Notes under the pieces: generated by a model | Databases searched by the model: none | What the model saw: only the letters and a program-made list of their open reading frames with translations | What the model was told of the DNA's origin: nothing | Source: Carya illinoinensis | Taxonomy: Eukaryota; Streptophyta; Magnoliopsida; Fagales; Juglandaceae | Reading direction: 5' to 3' | Assembly (NCBI RefSeq): GCF_018687715.1 | Contig: NC_056755.1 | Span: 20,973,501 to 21,037,500, forward strand | Length of the DNA stretch: 64,000 nucleotides | Shown here: positions 12,370 through 23,600 of the stretch, piece after piece | Position numbering within the stretch: position 1 is the stretch's first letter | How the letters are laid out: each line of letters begins with the position of its first letter | Made by a program: the position numbers and the translations under genes

Positions 12370-13536
12370 ACACTCAGGTGAACGTGTTGTTCACGAATTT
12401 GTACTCTGTATCTCCTCAGCAAGGATTCAACCTTTTCATTGAGGATATCTACGCGATGGGCTATCTCGGTGACAAACTTCTCTATAGCCACGATTTATTG
12501 ATTGATATGTGCAGTCAGCTGTGAGGTCACTGCATCCACCCAAGCAAGCATTGCATCTCTTGCAGATGTACTCACCGGTTGCTGACTACTACTCCCCACA
12601 CCGAGCCTGGGCTACGTCGGAGGAACTAGATCCGCTATCGGGGGTGGCTGATGTCGAGGATGACCCCTCGCTTGTCCAACTCTACGTTGATGCATGGTCA
12701 TGTCGAGGGGGCTCATCTGCTCTGTGACCCTCTCACCCAGTTGGACTGGCACACTCTGATCAAGTAATAGCTAGTTGATGATGACACCGTATGGGAGGTT
12801 GTCCGTGTAGATGATTCTCAACTCATAACAGATCCTCTCAAAAATGTGTCGTGGAAAATTGACAGGATCCACGTTTTATGTGCCTGAGTCTGATTAAATG
12901 TGGTTTGATCTGCCATAGGATCCACGTTTGTTGCAACATGTGGAAGAAAGGCAGTAGATGTATTTGGTTGAAGGTGTTCTTCCTCTCGATCGGCATGCGG
13001 TCTCTCCCAGTGAGGAAGTAGAAATCCTCATCTCGGCCATCATCCCGAGCCTCACGATCAATACCCTCGACCTCTGACTGATTTGCACCTCTAGTTGATG
13101 ATCACTTAACTGGGCCAATATAACTGCCTTCACCTGCTTCGGGGGTGCCATGTGCAAATATAGATGTGCAAACCACAATTGTGTTCCCAGTCTGAGAATC
13201 AGTTGTAGTCAATGTCTCAACTATTTGAAGAATCTTGAGGTGGTCGGCAATGACATCTGATGAAATCTCAAACGACACACCGCATACAGTCACGGTGTAA
13301 GAGGATGCATCTTGAGGCATAGAGCACACCCCCATATAGAACTCCCGAACCATTGAGGGGTATGCCTTCCCCCTTAATGTGCAAATATTTTCTCAGCCTC
13401 TACTGAGAAAGGCATCTCTGAGGCTCGTCTGCTCCCATCTAAGCTTGTCAAACTGATTAATCAAAACCTCTTGCTCTACCATAACAGTGCTAGCCTCGAT
13501 CCAAGTAGTATCCTCAGTGGCTACTTCCCTCTCCAT
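12370..13536 (-). pseudogene. Broken transposon-protein gene (putative plant transposon protein domain)
   Basis: An ATG at 13536 opens a frame beginning MEREVATEDTTW. It reads about 33 codons into a TGA in the segment ending DAFLSRG, and continues in the same frame through YPSMVREFYMGVCS and VTVCGVSFEISSDVI to another TGA near 13102. Further pieces lie in other frames, including FFHMLQQTW and HIFERICYEL, with a C-terminal coiled-coil-like segment near 12400. The order VREFY, short V-region with GVSFEIS, hydrophobic FFHML and IFERICYEL is that of the plant-specific domain common in retroelements and CACTA elements. Function is unknown. Two or more stops and frameshifts mark it as dead. Its place between the TTCGAA repeat zones fits cargo of the outer CACTA element. 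Confidence 0.6.
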
Positions 13537-13629
13537 TTTCCTAGTTTACAAAGGATAAGCCATATCCTAAAAATAGAAAAGGAAAAAAATATTAGCATCA
13601 GAGTAGTATTAATTTCAAACTACTCTGCA

Positions 13630-14060
13630 TTAACATTCAAACATAATATGACGTATGTTTGAACGTTATGTTAAAACGTTGGGATGTATGTTTTTAACAT
13701 TAAAACATAATTACTACTCGCTCGAACGTATAGCATACACGTTCAAAAGTTAATTGCATAATAGCTAAAATTTTTGAAATGTGTGTGTTCAAACATTATT
13801 CCTTAAATGTTTGAATGTATTAGTGGGGATGTCAAACGTAAAGATTTACATGTGAATATAAAATATACACATTTGAATATAAAAGGTAGAACGATGAATA
13901 AACGTGGGAAGTACTACATCCGAATGTTTATATTAAATGTTCAAACGTAACTACTAATAAAAGTAATGATCAAATGTACTAAAATGTACATCCAAACGTG
14001 GAATACAAACGGCTTTGCATTTGAACCGTCGTACGTTCGAATGTTCTTGTTGAAACATCT
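13630..14060. repeat. Degenerate TTCGAA-type subterminal repeats
   Basis: Repeated ACGTTCGAATGTT, GTTCAAACGT and GAACGTT variants occur in both orientations at intervals of about 25-60 bp. The same motif is found behind the CACTA terminus at 6960-7060 and in the tandem array at 40839-41265, linking all three to one transposon family. Confidence 0.6.
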
Positions 14061-14344
14061 GAACATTATGACACAGAATGGCTGAGTCGTCGAAAATCAC
14101 TACATTTTGGTCTAAATGGTCGACTGCCACCATAGAAATAAAGTATGCACTTCAAAAAATGGCAACCCGTGGTGGATGAAAAATGGAGTTGAAACTCCGG
14201 CTACATAAATTTCTTAAATATTCTCATTTTTTCATCTAAATCTAAAAAGAAAACATATAAAATGACAAAATAGGGATGCCTACCTTTTTGGGATGGCTGT
14301 GAGTGTTTGACGACTACATTGACGGTGGAGAGAAATGAAAAACG
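14061..14344. other. Unassigned sequence between the CACTA remnant and LTR copy A
   Basis: On the minus strand an ATG-led open stretch ends near 14060, and a possible splice donor (AAAAAG then GTAGGC) lies near 14283. These could be upstream exons of the broken gene at 12370-13536, but the support is weak. Confidence 0.25.
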
Positions 14345-16452
14345 TCGTGAAAACAATTTTCTTGCTATTTATTATTATATTATATTTTAATTGATTTTTA
14401 ATTTAAATTAGTTATTTTTGGGCTTTAAAAATTATTGTGTTTTTGGGATTTTATTAATTTATTTTATTTAATCACGACATTTAAATTATTTTATTTAACT
14501 TACTATTTTGAAAACAATTTTCATTGGATCAGTTTTGTGACCCCAAGTTGTGAGGACTGGACCTCATTTCTTTTCATTCCTTTTTCTTTTTCCCTTTTTC
14601 TTTCCTCCTCTTTTTTGTTCTCTTTCTCTTTTTTCTTCTTTCTCCTCTATTTCCCCCAGCCCGCGCGATGTCCCTTTCTCTCTCACCATCCATTTCTCTT
14701 CCCCTAATGTTACTGTCACGCCGTCGTGTACCTCACAGCTCGATCCATTCTCTTCCCCTCTGGCCGGCAACCTCTCCCTCCATTTTCAGACCACCCCATG
14801 CAGCCGTTAGACGTCACGCACGGCTGGAAGCTGCGGCCTCCTTTTCTTCCAGCTCTGCTGTGTGCCACCCATTGCCGTCGCCATTGCTTCCATTCTCTTC
14901 CCCACCCACTGGTGACCTCACCCATCCATTTTCAGCCTCAAATGCCGCCGTTAGCCACCGTGAGCTCCACCAAGCCGTATAGTTTTGTGCTCCCTGCACC
15001 GATGTGCATCCACTGTTGGCCACCACTTCTTCAGTACATCATCACCAGCATCCCAGCTATCTAACCCACCCAACACCAGGTCCAATCCGTCATCGGAGAA
15101 GCTCAACCAAACCTCTCTCAGATTTGGCCTTTTTGGCCTTCCACCGCCGTTTATGCCGCCACCCACGGCCAGCCGCCACTTCCATTAGCTTCAACGATAT
15201 CTCTAAACCATACCCTAGCTTTCCCTAGTCTTTGCTTGCTTTGTTGAAATTTGGGTTTATTGTGACCCACGGCCACAGTGCATTGTGCACTGTGACGTTG
15301 CCTTTTCGCCATCTTTTGCCACTCCTTGATCATCCAAAAATTATTTTATAGCACTGTAAGTATTTTCCAAACTACCCTTTGAGATTTAAATATATTTTGC
15401 AATTAACAAATATACTGTGATTTGGTTGGTTGTGCTGGACTGAGTTCGAGGAGTTGGGGGTCGGTTAGATTGGAGGATGGAGATATTTGTGTGATTGGTT
15501 GATGTTGGAATTTTTCGGTTATTGGATATTGGTTTCGTGTCATACATTGCATAGGGCACACATGTTCATGTTTGTAAAATGAAAACTAGGTTTTCGCCTA
15601 ATTGCATGCATGATCATGTGTTGGAATTGGAAACTGGATTTTTATGTGATAAATGATTTTGGGTATGTTTGAAATGAATGAATTCACTGGTTTGAGTAAG
15701 AGGTACTATAGGGATGGTGGTAGAGTCTCACATATGATTCCCACATACAAATGGACTTGTAGGGATGGTGGTAAGGAAGGACGGTGGTAGAGTCCCCCCT
15801 GCAATTCCAACTTACGATGCACGCATAGGGATGGTGGTAAGCAAGAATGTTGGTAAAGTTTCGCGTGTGATTCCTGCCTACAGTGCTCTAATGGTTTGGT
15901 TAATGGGTCATTTTCTGAAAAGATGACAGATGTTTTATTGGATTGTAAATGTTTTGGGCTAAAATAGAATTTTGGTGTACATGGAAAATGTGGATTTTCG
16001 GACCCCATGCATATGGCATCATGTTCATGCATATTGTTGTTGCTTAATGTATTTTTATCGTGTGAGTTGTTTGGATTATTACTTACCTACGGTGCCATCT
16101 ATGGTACTGTAGATTTTGATGCAGATGATGAGAAGGCTGAGCCTAAAGAAGTGGCTCTGTCGGAGGCTTGATTTGGTGATCTTGCTCATTTATTGGAAAT
16201 TATTTCCCTGTCTTAATTTATGTATTTTGGTTTTATGCTGTTACTGGAAACATGTAGTATTTTGATACGCTTGTGTTTAAACAAATTCTAGTACTTAGTA
16301 ATCGACTTAACTTATTCTGCTGCGTTATTTTTGTTGTACACTTTTTACATGTACACACACTTGACACTTGGCGATGGGATGTGTGACCCTTGTTGTCATC
16401 ATTCCGAAGTCTTGATTCCCATGTTTCTATACGTGAGAGTCGGGGGCGTCAT
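14345..16452 (+). mobile_element. Degenerate solo LTR, copy A of the Tekay-type LTR family
   Basis: Shares with the other copies a TTGGATCAGTT block, GAGGACTGGACCTCATTTC at about 14549, the pyrimidine-rich stretch, CAGCACTGTAAGTATTTTCC near 15350, the TTACTTACC...GGTAC block near 16080, and the end AGTCGGGGGCGTCATA at 16452 (other copies end GGGCGTCACA). It is closest to copy B. No primer-binding site follows and LINE sequence starts at once, so it is a solo LTR or truncated. The 5' limit is approximate. It contains a private minisatellite at 15703-15890. The many short open frames at 14435-15333 on both strands are this pyrimidine-rich LTR. Confidence 0.75.
15703..15890 (+). repeat. Minisatellite in LTR copy A
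   Basis: Three diverged units of about 50-65 bp each begin AGGGATGGTGGTA, continue through a GGTAGAGTC or GGTAAAGTT block and end in a CCTAC/CTTAC-type segment. The array is absent from the other LTR copies here. Confidence 0.6.
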
Positions 16453-17441
16453 AGTAGGGATGAACTAAACAACGGGAGAGAAACTGGGTGCTGCATTGGG
16501 AGATGTTCTAGTCGTGGATGTTGATGCTGAGAAACTTGCTTGGGACAATTTCCTTAGGGTGAAAGTTCAAGTCAACATTACTAAACCTTTGTTAAGAGGT
16601 AGATTTATCAACATGGGGGCACAACGTTTCTAGATTCCATTTAAGTATGATCGTCTACCATTATTTTGTTTCCAATGTAGGGTGATCAAGCATCCTGGGC
16701 CTGCATGCCCAAACCTTTCACAAGATGGAAGATTGTGAGAAAGAGTAGGAGCTCAATATGGTTCTTGGCTATGTGTCAGTCCTCAGGTGAGAAGCTCCCT
16801 GTCTTACACCAAGAAGAAAGATGAATTTGCAGGTTCAGGAGATTGGCGCCAAAACAAAAAGGAACCTAGCAAGTACAAGGATTATGGGCTGGGGAGTGGT
16901 GCAAAAGGTATTAGTTCTGAGACTTCGAATCACATTGACAGAGAAAGTTCTAACACTTACCAATCTCAGAGTCCCTATCTGAGAAGGGGCAACACGCTTG
17001 GTGCTACAAGAAAGTGTGGGCTCTCAAACTAGGTAACTCCAATTACTCTCGAGCCTCCTTATTCTCACTCTGACATGCACCTAGAAGAACCTACTGAGTC
17101 AATGATAGACTCACCAGCCATTTCCCCCCACTTAGTTTTCAGTTTCCTCCGATTTGGTAGCCCAGTTAGGGAAGAAACCCAAGTCAGCTCTCCCTCCCAA
17201 ACCTTTCCTCTCAAGCCTCTGAAAGTTGGCCCAACTAGAAGAGGGCCCACATGGAAAAGGAGGGCTAGAGAGGCCTTGGGCTCTCAACCCATCATGGCCC
17301 ATGTGATCTACCTATGAGGGAGACTAGCAAGCCCAAGCAAAAGAAGAGACCTAGAGAGACCCCTCCAAGACCCATCATGACCAGGAAGAGGTCTAAGCTA
17401 GTATGCATGGCAGCAGCTGCTCAACAACCCTGCCAATCCCC
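16453..17441 (+). pseudogene. L1-type LINE ORF1 remnant (nucleic-acid-binding protein with CCHC knuckle)
   Basis: In-frame pieces include VVDVDAEKLAWDNFLRVKV, then KPLLRGRFI and PFKYDRLPLFCFQC followed by a His and Cys in CX2CX4HX4C-like order (16540-16720). This is the DUF4283 plus zf-CCHC_4 arrangement of plant L1 ORF1 proteins, which coat the LINE RNA. The first cysteine spacing is altered (CFQCRVIKHPGPAC) and stops interrupt the frame at about 16633 and 16738. The N-terminal part is absent because LTR copy A ends at 16452. The Ser/Pro-rich tail runs to about 17440 with further breaks. Confidence 0.7.
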
Positions 17442-20400
17442 ATGAAACACCTAGCATGGAACTGTTGAGGGCTTGGGAACCCTCGGTTAGTTCATGAGCT
17501 TCATCTTATGGTGAATGAAAAGAGCCTGGTGTTTGTTTTCTTGTGTGAGACAAAGTGTAAAAGAGAAAGAATGGAAAGCAGCAGAAATAAAATGAATTTT
17601 GATCACAGTTTCATTGTTGACTAAGGGGGAAAAAGTGGGGGTCTTGCCTTCCTCTAGAAGAAAGAGGTGGAAGCTGAATTGGACTCTTATGAAATCACCA
17701 TATCTCATTGTTCGTACGTTCTCCACCAACAAATCAAATGTGGATTGTCATTGGTTTTTATGGAAAACCAGTTGCTGCTAGGAAGAAAGAAAGCTGGAAT
17801 TTACTTCAACTTATGCACTCCCACATTCATAGTCCTTGGCTATGTTTGGGGGATTTCAATGAAATCCTCCTACAAGATGAACAACTTGGATCCCATGCCA
17901 AACCCTATCAACAAATGGAAGCTTTGAGGATATTCATTGAGGAGTGTGGCTTGGTGGATGTTGGCTTTATAGGGTCTAGGTTTACATGGTGCAACAGAAG
18001 GGAGGGTGTAGACTTTACCAAAGCTCGTTTGGACAGGGCTTTTGTTAACAAGGAATGATTGGACCTCCAAAAACTCAACTTAGTTCATGTCTTACCAAAT
18101 TAGTGCTCTGATCATAACCCCATCCTTATTACCTATTCAAATCCTAGTTCAGAAAAAATCTATAGACCATGGGTTTTTAGACATGAAGCAGCATGGGGTA
18201 AGAGAGAGGATTGTAGCCTTATTATCCAACAAGCTTGGCCTCAAGGCCAGTCTTACAGTCCCATGGCTGCAGTTTCTCGAGAAGGCCTTAAAGTGTGTAG
18301 AGACAAGTTAAAACTTTGGAGCAGGAAACCTTTAAAGAACACAAAAGGAAGCTTACACAAAAAAGAGAGAGCTTAAGGGTGTTGCAGGAAGCTAATACTT
18401 GACAACTCAATGAACAGATCAAACAATTATCGACAGAGGTGGACAAACTGCTAGAGGATGAAGAAATAAAGTGGTGTCAAAGGGCCAAGCAAAGGTGGCT
18501 TAAGGAAGGAGACGGGAACATGAAGTGTTTTCACCAATGTGCCTCACACAGAAAACAGGTGAACTCCATTAGGAGTATTGCCAATGAGGAAGGTTTATTA
18601 GTCAATAACCAGGAGGGAATAGCCCAGGCCTTTCAAGACTATTATATGAACCTCCGCTCTACCTCATTCCCTAGAGGTACTTGTGACCTCCTACAATCCT
18701 ATCAACCTTGAGTTACCACTGAAATGAATAGGAAGTTAACCAAACCTTATTCAAAAGAGGAAATTGAAAGTGCAATCTTTGACATGAACCCATTAGGTTT
18801 CCCTGGACCTAATGGGTTTCCAGCAATATTCTACCACTAGCATTGGCCAATTGTTGGTATAGGAGTTGCTGAGGCAGTCACTGAATACTTGAATACAAGG
18901 GAGGGGTTCGTAGACATAAACCACACTTTCATCTCTCTTATACCAAAGAAGAAAGTTCCCAAGTCTGTAAATGACTATAGACCTATAAGCCTATGCAATG
19001 TTTTTTATAAGATCATTGCTAAGGTGCTTACAAACAGACTCAAACTTATCTTGCCTAGTGTAATATCTTCTACTCAGTGCCTTTGTTCTAGGGAGATTAA
19101 TTTTAGATAATGTGGTTGTGGCTTATGAGCTTCTGCACTCGATGAAACATAGACTTAAAGGCAGGCATAATGGGTACATGGCTCTCAAGCTTGATATGAG
19201 CAAAGCATATGATAACATAGAATGGAGCTTTCTACAGACTGCAATGCTTAGAATGGGCCTTGATAGCAACTGGGTGGAGTTAGTGATGAACTGTGTCAGA
19301 ATAGTAAGCTATTCAATCTTAGTGAATGGAATCCCTCAAACCTCTTTCCAACCTACAAGAGGCATCCGACATGGAGATCCCCTTTCCCCCTACCTCTTTA
19401 TTATCTGCTCTGAGCTACTAACCTTCTGTTTGAATCAAGCTAAGCAACAACGGGTAATAACAGGCATACCAATTGCAAGAGGTGCCATGAGAGTCACTCA
19501 CCTATTTTTTGTAGACAACAGTCTAGTATTATGCAAATTCTAACCCAGAGGAGTGGAGTAGATTGCATCATATCTTAAACTCTTATGAATTGACATCTGG
19601 GCAGCTCCTTAATCTTGAGAAGACCTCAATTTTCTTCAGTAGTAACACCAAGCAAGATACACAACTAGCTATCTTAGAGCTAGAAGGAATCAAAGCATCT
19701 GGAGCCTTTGACAAATACCTTGGCTTACCAACTTATATTGGAAGGAATAAACAGAAGGCCTTTAGTTCAGTGTTAAACAGAATCAAAGGCAAAATTACCA
19801 ACTGGAAAACCAACATGCTATCCAAAGGAGGCAAAGAGATCTTACTAAAATGTATTACAATCCATTCCCACATATAGTATGGGCATTTTCCTGCTGCCTA
19901 AAGTCATTCCGAGAAGACTTAACCAACTCCTGCAATCTTTCTCATGGGGTCAAAAGGAAAATAGATCCAAAATTCATTGGATCAACTGGAAGTCTCTGGG
20001 GAAATCCAATATTAAAGGGGGATTGGGGATTCAGGGACTTTGAATAGTTCAACCTTGCTTTACTTGCTAGGCAAGGTTGGAGACTCATCCAGAACCAGTC
20101 TTCTCTTGTTGCACAGGTGCTAAAAGCAAAGTATTACCCCAACTTAGACTTCTTCTTGGCCAAGAAGAGAGTCACAGATTCTTATGTCTGGAAAAGCTTC
20201 CTAGCAGCTAGGCCTATACTAGAGGAGAGTCTGTTATGGAAAGTGGCCAATGCTCATAAGATCATGACTTAGCTTGATAAATGGCTTCCAAGGCCTTCAT
20301 CTTATATAATCCAATCCCTAGTAAGCATACTGGACTATGAGGCAACAATAGCTCAACTCATTAACTCAAAAACAATGCAATCGGACCTTCCCCTAATTTA

Positions 20401-21538
20401 TTCAATCTTTTTAGATGAAGAGGCGAGGATGATCTGGAACATGCCTATTAGTCCCTACAGAAACCAAGATGTTCTCTCTTGGAGGTGCTTAAGCAATGGT
20501 AAGTTCTCTATTCGTAGTGCCTACCATTTGTAAGGTACAATGAGGGAGGAAAGGGCTAGACTGTCCTCTAGACAGAACCTTGGCTCGAAATACTAGGACA
20601 AGCTGTGGAGTCTCAAGGTTCCTAATGGGATAAAATCCTTCCTGTGGAGAGCAGCTCAGGAGTCTCGCTTTACGAATATCAATCTGCAAAAAAAGAAAGT
20701 GATGGACTCTCCCATGTGCTCTCTCTGTCTCAATGTTCCTGAATCAGTTTCTCATGCCCTTTGGTCATCCAGGGTAGTACAAGATATGTGGTATTTAAGC
20801 TTGAGGAGACTGCAAAAACTGAGTATCATAGAAGGCCCTTTCAAAGAACTTCTTGAACTTATGCTGGGCCAACTTTTTCCCAAGGAAATCTGTGAAGTGG
20901 CTATCACTACTAAGTTCGTGTGGCACAGAAGGAACACCTATGTATTATAGAACTCATTCACTTCACCAACCCAAATCTCTAACAAGATTAAGGCAAAGAT
21001 ATCTTTCCTTAGATCATGGCAAGAAATTAGAGTGTAGAAGCAGCAGAACCAAGAGCAAGCTAGAAACCAATGGGCCTTCCCTCCCCTAGGGGTTTTCAAA
21101 GCTAATTGGGATCCAACTATAGATAAGTTAAATTTGAAGGTTGGAATCAGTGTAGTAATCCGAGACTCCAATGGCTACATTACAGCTACTCTATGGTCAA
21201 GCAAACTAATGACCCCGGATCCCATGCTTGGGGAAGCAGTAGTCACCCTACGAGCAACATGCTTTTGTGATGAGCTGGGCTTAAACCAAGTCATGCTTGA
21301 AGGTGACTCCCTAGCCGTAGTCAAGGCGGTATAGCACTTAGAGGAAAGCTGGAGCTCAGTTGGCCTCTTAATCAGGAATATCAAGCTATTTCTCTCAAAG
21401 ACCAGCAGCTGGTCTATCTGACATATTTCTAGGAATGGAAATACTGTTGCTCACTGTTTGGCCAAGCATGCTTTATTATTCTTGGATGAAAACATTTTGA
21501 TTGAGGATTATCCTCTTTGTATTCAACATTTGGTCTAA
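17442..21538 (+). pseudogene. L1-type LINE ORF2 (endonuclease-reverse transcriptase-RNase H), multiply broken
   Basis: ORF2 starts at an ATG at 17442 (MKHLAWNC then a stop and GLGNPR), the usual N-terminus of the APE-type endonuclease. CLGDFNEIL and GFIGSRFTWCNRR follow at 17840-18000. RT blocks are LIPKKKVPKSVNDYRPISLCN (18930-19010, partial quote of block), LKLDMSKAYDNIEW (19180) and GDPLSPYLFIICSE (19375). The catalytic F/YADD block reads FVDN at about 19510, so the second Asp is lost. A zf-RVT module with CSLCLNVPESVSHALW is at 20710-20770, and an RNase H domain (VVIRDSNG, LEGDSLAVVKAV) at 21150-21330. The last frame ends at 21538. At least eight stops or frameshifts occur. Such a protein would nick target DNA and prime reverse transcription from it. 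Confidence 0.88.
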
Positions 21539-21560
21539 TGAATGAATGGTCTATCTTTCA

Positions 21561-23585
21561 TGTGACGCCTTCAAATCCCCATGAACGGACATGAGAAAAT
21601 CGAGATGTCCGGATGATGACATCACGGGTCACCCCCTATCGATGTGTGCCAAGTGTGTGTTAAGCAACAAATGTGCATGAAGAAACACGCAGCGAATAGC
21701 AAAGTCATAAACTAAGTACCAGAATTTTTCTTATTTAATACAAAGCTGTTTAAAACTTACACATTAAAATATTAGAAAACACAAATATAGTTTTAAACCA
21801 ACAACAAAGCTTAAACATCAACTCAGAACTCCGGCGGAGCCGCATCCTCGGGCTCAGCCTCCTCCTCTTCCTCGAACTCTGCACCAAAATCTACGAAACC
21901 AAAAATAGTACTGCATGTAAGTAAAATCCAAACACCACTAGATAAAAACATATAAAACTCAAACAACATGCATGAAAGAATGCAATGTACATGTACCATA
22001 AAACCATAATTTTTCCACACGCCAAAAATCCCATTTGGCCCAAAAATATATCCTTTCCAAATATCACGCCAAAAGTCACATTTGGCCCATATCCAACTCA
22101 AACCATTAACTGATTAATCCGTATGCACCACGACCTCCCTTAGGGGTCATTCGCACACCTTGGCTCCTATGCCACACCGCAGGTAACGACCACGCGTGTG
22201 ACACCTAAACGAGCGATGCCCATTTCCGCGCCTCGCACGTTCGTAGCCAAACATCCTCTAGCCCCCGCTTCCATCGTCGCCCAGCGACAACTTAGGGGAC
22301 GTCACTCAGTATATTACGCTCCCGAGTGATCAGATGAGCTCCACCGAGATAATAACCCATCCCAACTTGGGCTCGTGAGACACACGCATCCGAAAATCCA
22401 TTTAAGCCAATAAAACAGGATTTTCTCAATTAAAATAAAATGCACATGTATGCAATATGTAACGCATGCCTCATGGCACAAACAACCAAAACCAAGCACT
22501 CCGTCCTCAATCCATCCGACCCTCGAACTCAGTCCGGAATCAACCAACCAGCAGATAAATATTTATTGTTAGAGCAAAATACATTTAAATCTAAAGGTAG
22601 AGTTTGGAAAATACTTACAGCGCTATATGGCAATTTTTGAAAGCTCGCGGCGTTGCAAACGGTGAAAGAAAAGCAATGTAACAGTGTAATAACACTGTGG
22701 CCGTGAGTTGTAAAATACTCACTTTTGAACGGGGACACACCAAGGCTCGGGATTGATAGGGAAGAGTTTAGGGGTGTTTATGAAGCTAGTGGAAGTGAAG
22801 GTTGGCCGTGGGTGGCGGCAAAAATGGTGGTGGAAGGCTTAAACACCCAAATCGGAAACTAGCTCGTTGGAGCTGCTCCGACGATGGATTGAGGCCTGAA
22901 ATGGGTGGTTTAGGACGGCAAGGAATTGGAGATGAAGTGGTGAAGAGGTGGTGATTGGAGGTGGAGCGACGGCGGCAAATCGGAGTAAAAGCCATTCGGC
23001 TTAGATGAGCCTTTCCGGCTAAACGGTGGCATGGATGGGGCCAGGATTTTGTGGGGAGGTGCGCCGGCCAGAGGGGGAGTTAGGTGGGAGGGGCGGTGTG
23101 CCACACGGCGGCGGCTGGCGGCAGGTCTGCGCGGTTGGACGTGAACATCGTGAGGGAGAAGAGAGAGAGAGAGAATTCGCACGGGGGAAAAGCCAGCGGG
23201 AGAAAGAAAGAAAAAGGAAAGAAAAAGAGAAGAAAGAGAAAGGAAAAAGAGAAAAAGAAAAAAAGAAAAAATGGGGGAAAAGAAATGAGGTCCAATCCTC
23301 ACCTCTAGAGTCTAACAACTGATCCAACGAAAACAACTTTAAAAGCAATAAAATCAAGAAAATATTTTAAACACAACGTAAAACTAAAATATAATAAATA
23401 ACTAATAAAAACTAACTACTTAATTTTAAAACCAAAGACAAGCTAAAATAAATTAAACAGGAATGTAAACTCAACAGCAATTTAAAATCCACTTAAAATT
23501 CGATAATTTAAAATAAAAAAACTATTATTTTAATTAAATTAAAATATTCCTTCAGTGAAAATACACGTAAAAACGGGGTGTCACA
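21561..23585 (-). repeat. 3' LTR of the copy-B gypsy element
   Basis: Ends TGTGACGCC at 21561 and GGTGTCACA at 23585 (minus strand TG...CA form TGTGACACC...GGCGTCACA). It is 2,025 bp. It matches LTRs at 41271 and 50668 in layout: CATCCGGAC block, acidic coding-like stretch at about 21830-21895, ACGCATGCCTCATGG, TACTTACAGCGCTATATGG and purine-rich GGTCCAATCCTCACC. It matches copy C (36191-37783) much more closely. Confidence 0.85.
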
Positions 23586-23600
23586 TCCTCTCCCCCTTAA
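23586..23600 (-). promoter_or_regulatory. Polypurine tract of the copy-B element
   Basis: The minus strand reads TTTTAAGGGGGAGAGGA immediately before the LTR start. This matches the layout TTTTAAGGGGGGGAGGA found before the 3' LTR at 50668. It primes plus-strand DNA synthesis. Confidence 0.75.

Larger units (their letters stand above)
6845..14130. mobile_element. Outer CACTA-type (En/Spm) element, right end not found
   Basis: Position 6845 begins CACTACAACATATTTG, a CACTA terminus. It is followed by ACCGTCACTAAA motifs at about 6890-6945 and by TTCGAATGTT-type repeats to about 7060, as expected of CACTA subterminal regions. The same TTCGAA-type motif reappears, diverged, at 13630-14060 after the inner element and a transposon-protein gene. 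I infer these are the two subterminal zones of one element split by the insertion at 7225. A matching TTGTAGTG terminus was not found near 14100, so the right boundary is approximate and could be truncated. Confidence 0.5.

Noticed and set aside
14061..14130. CACTACATTTTGG at about 14098 as the missing CACTA right terminus
   Set aside because: It is in the wrong orientation for a right end and lacks similarity to the left terminus beyond six bases.
14435..15333. Many overlapping frames on both strands (up to 112 codons), Ser/Pro/Phe-rich
   Set aside because: They read the pyrimidine-rich part of LTR copy A; equivalent frames recur in every LTR copy.
22910..23357. Frames of up to 130 codons with Lys/Glu or Phe/Ser runs
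   Set aside because: Simple purine/pyrimidine repeat of LTR copy B, open on both strands; the same holds for 37107-37525, 41427-41966 and 50818-51394.
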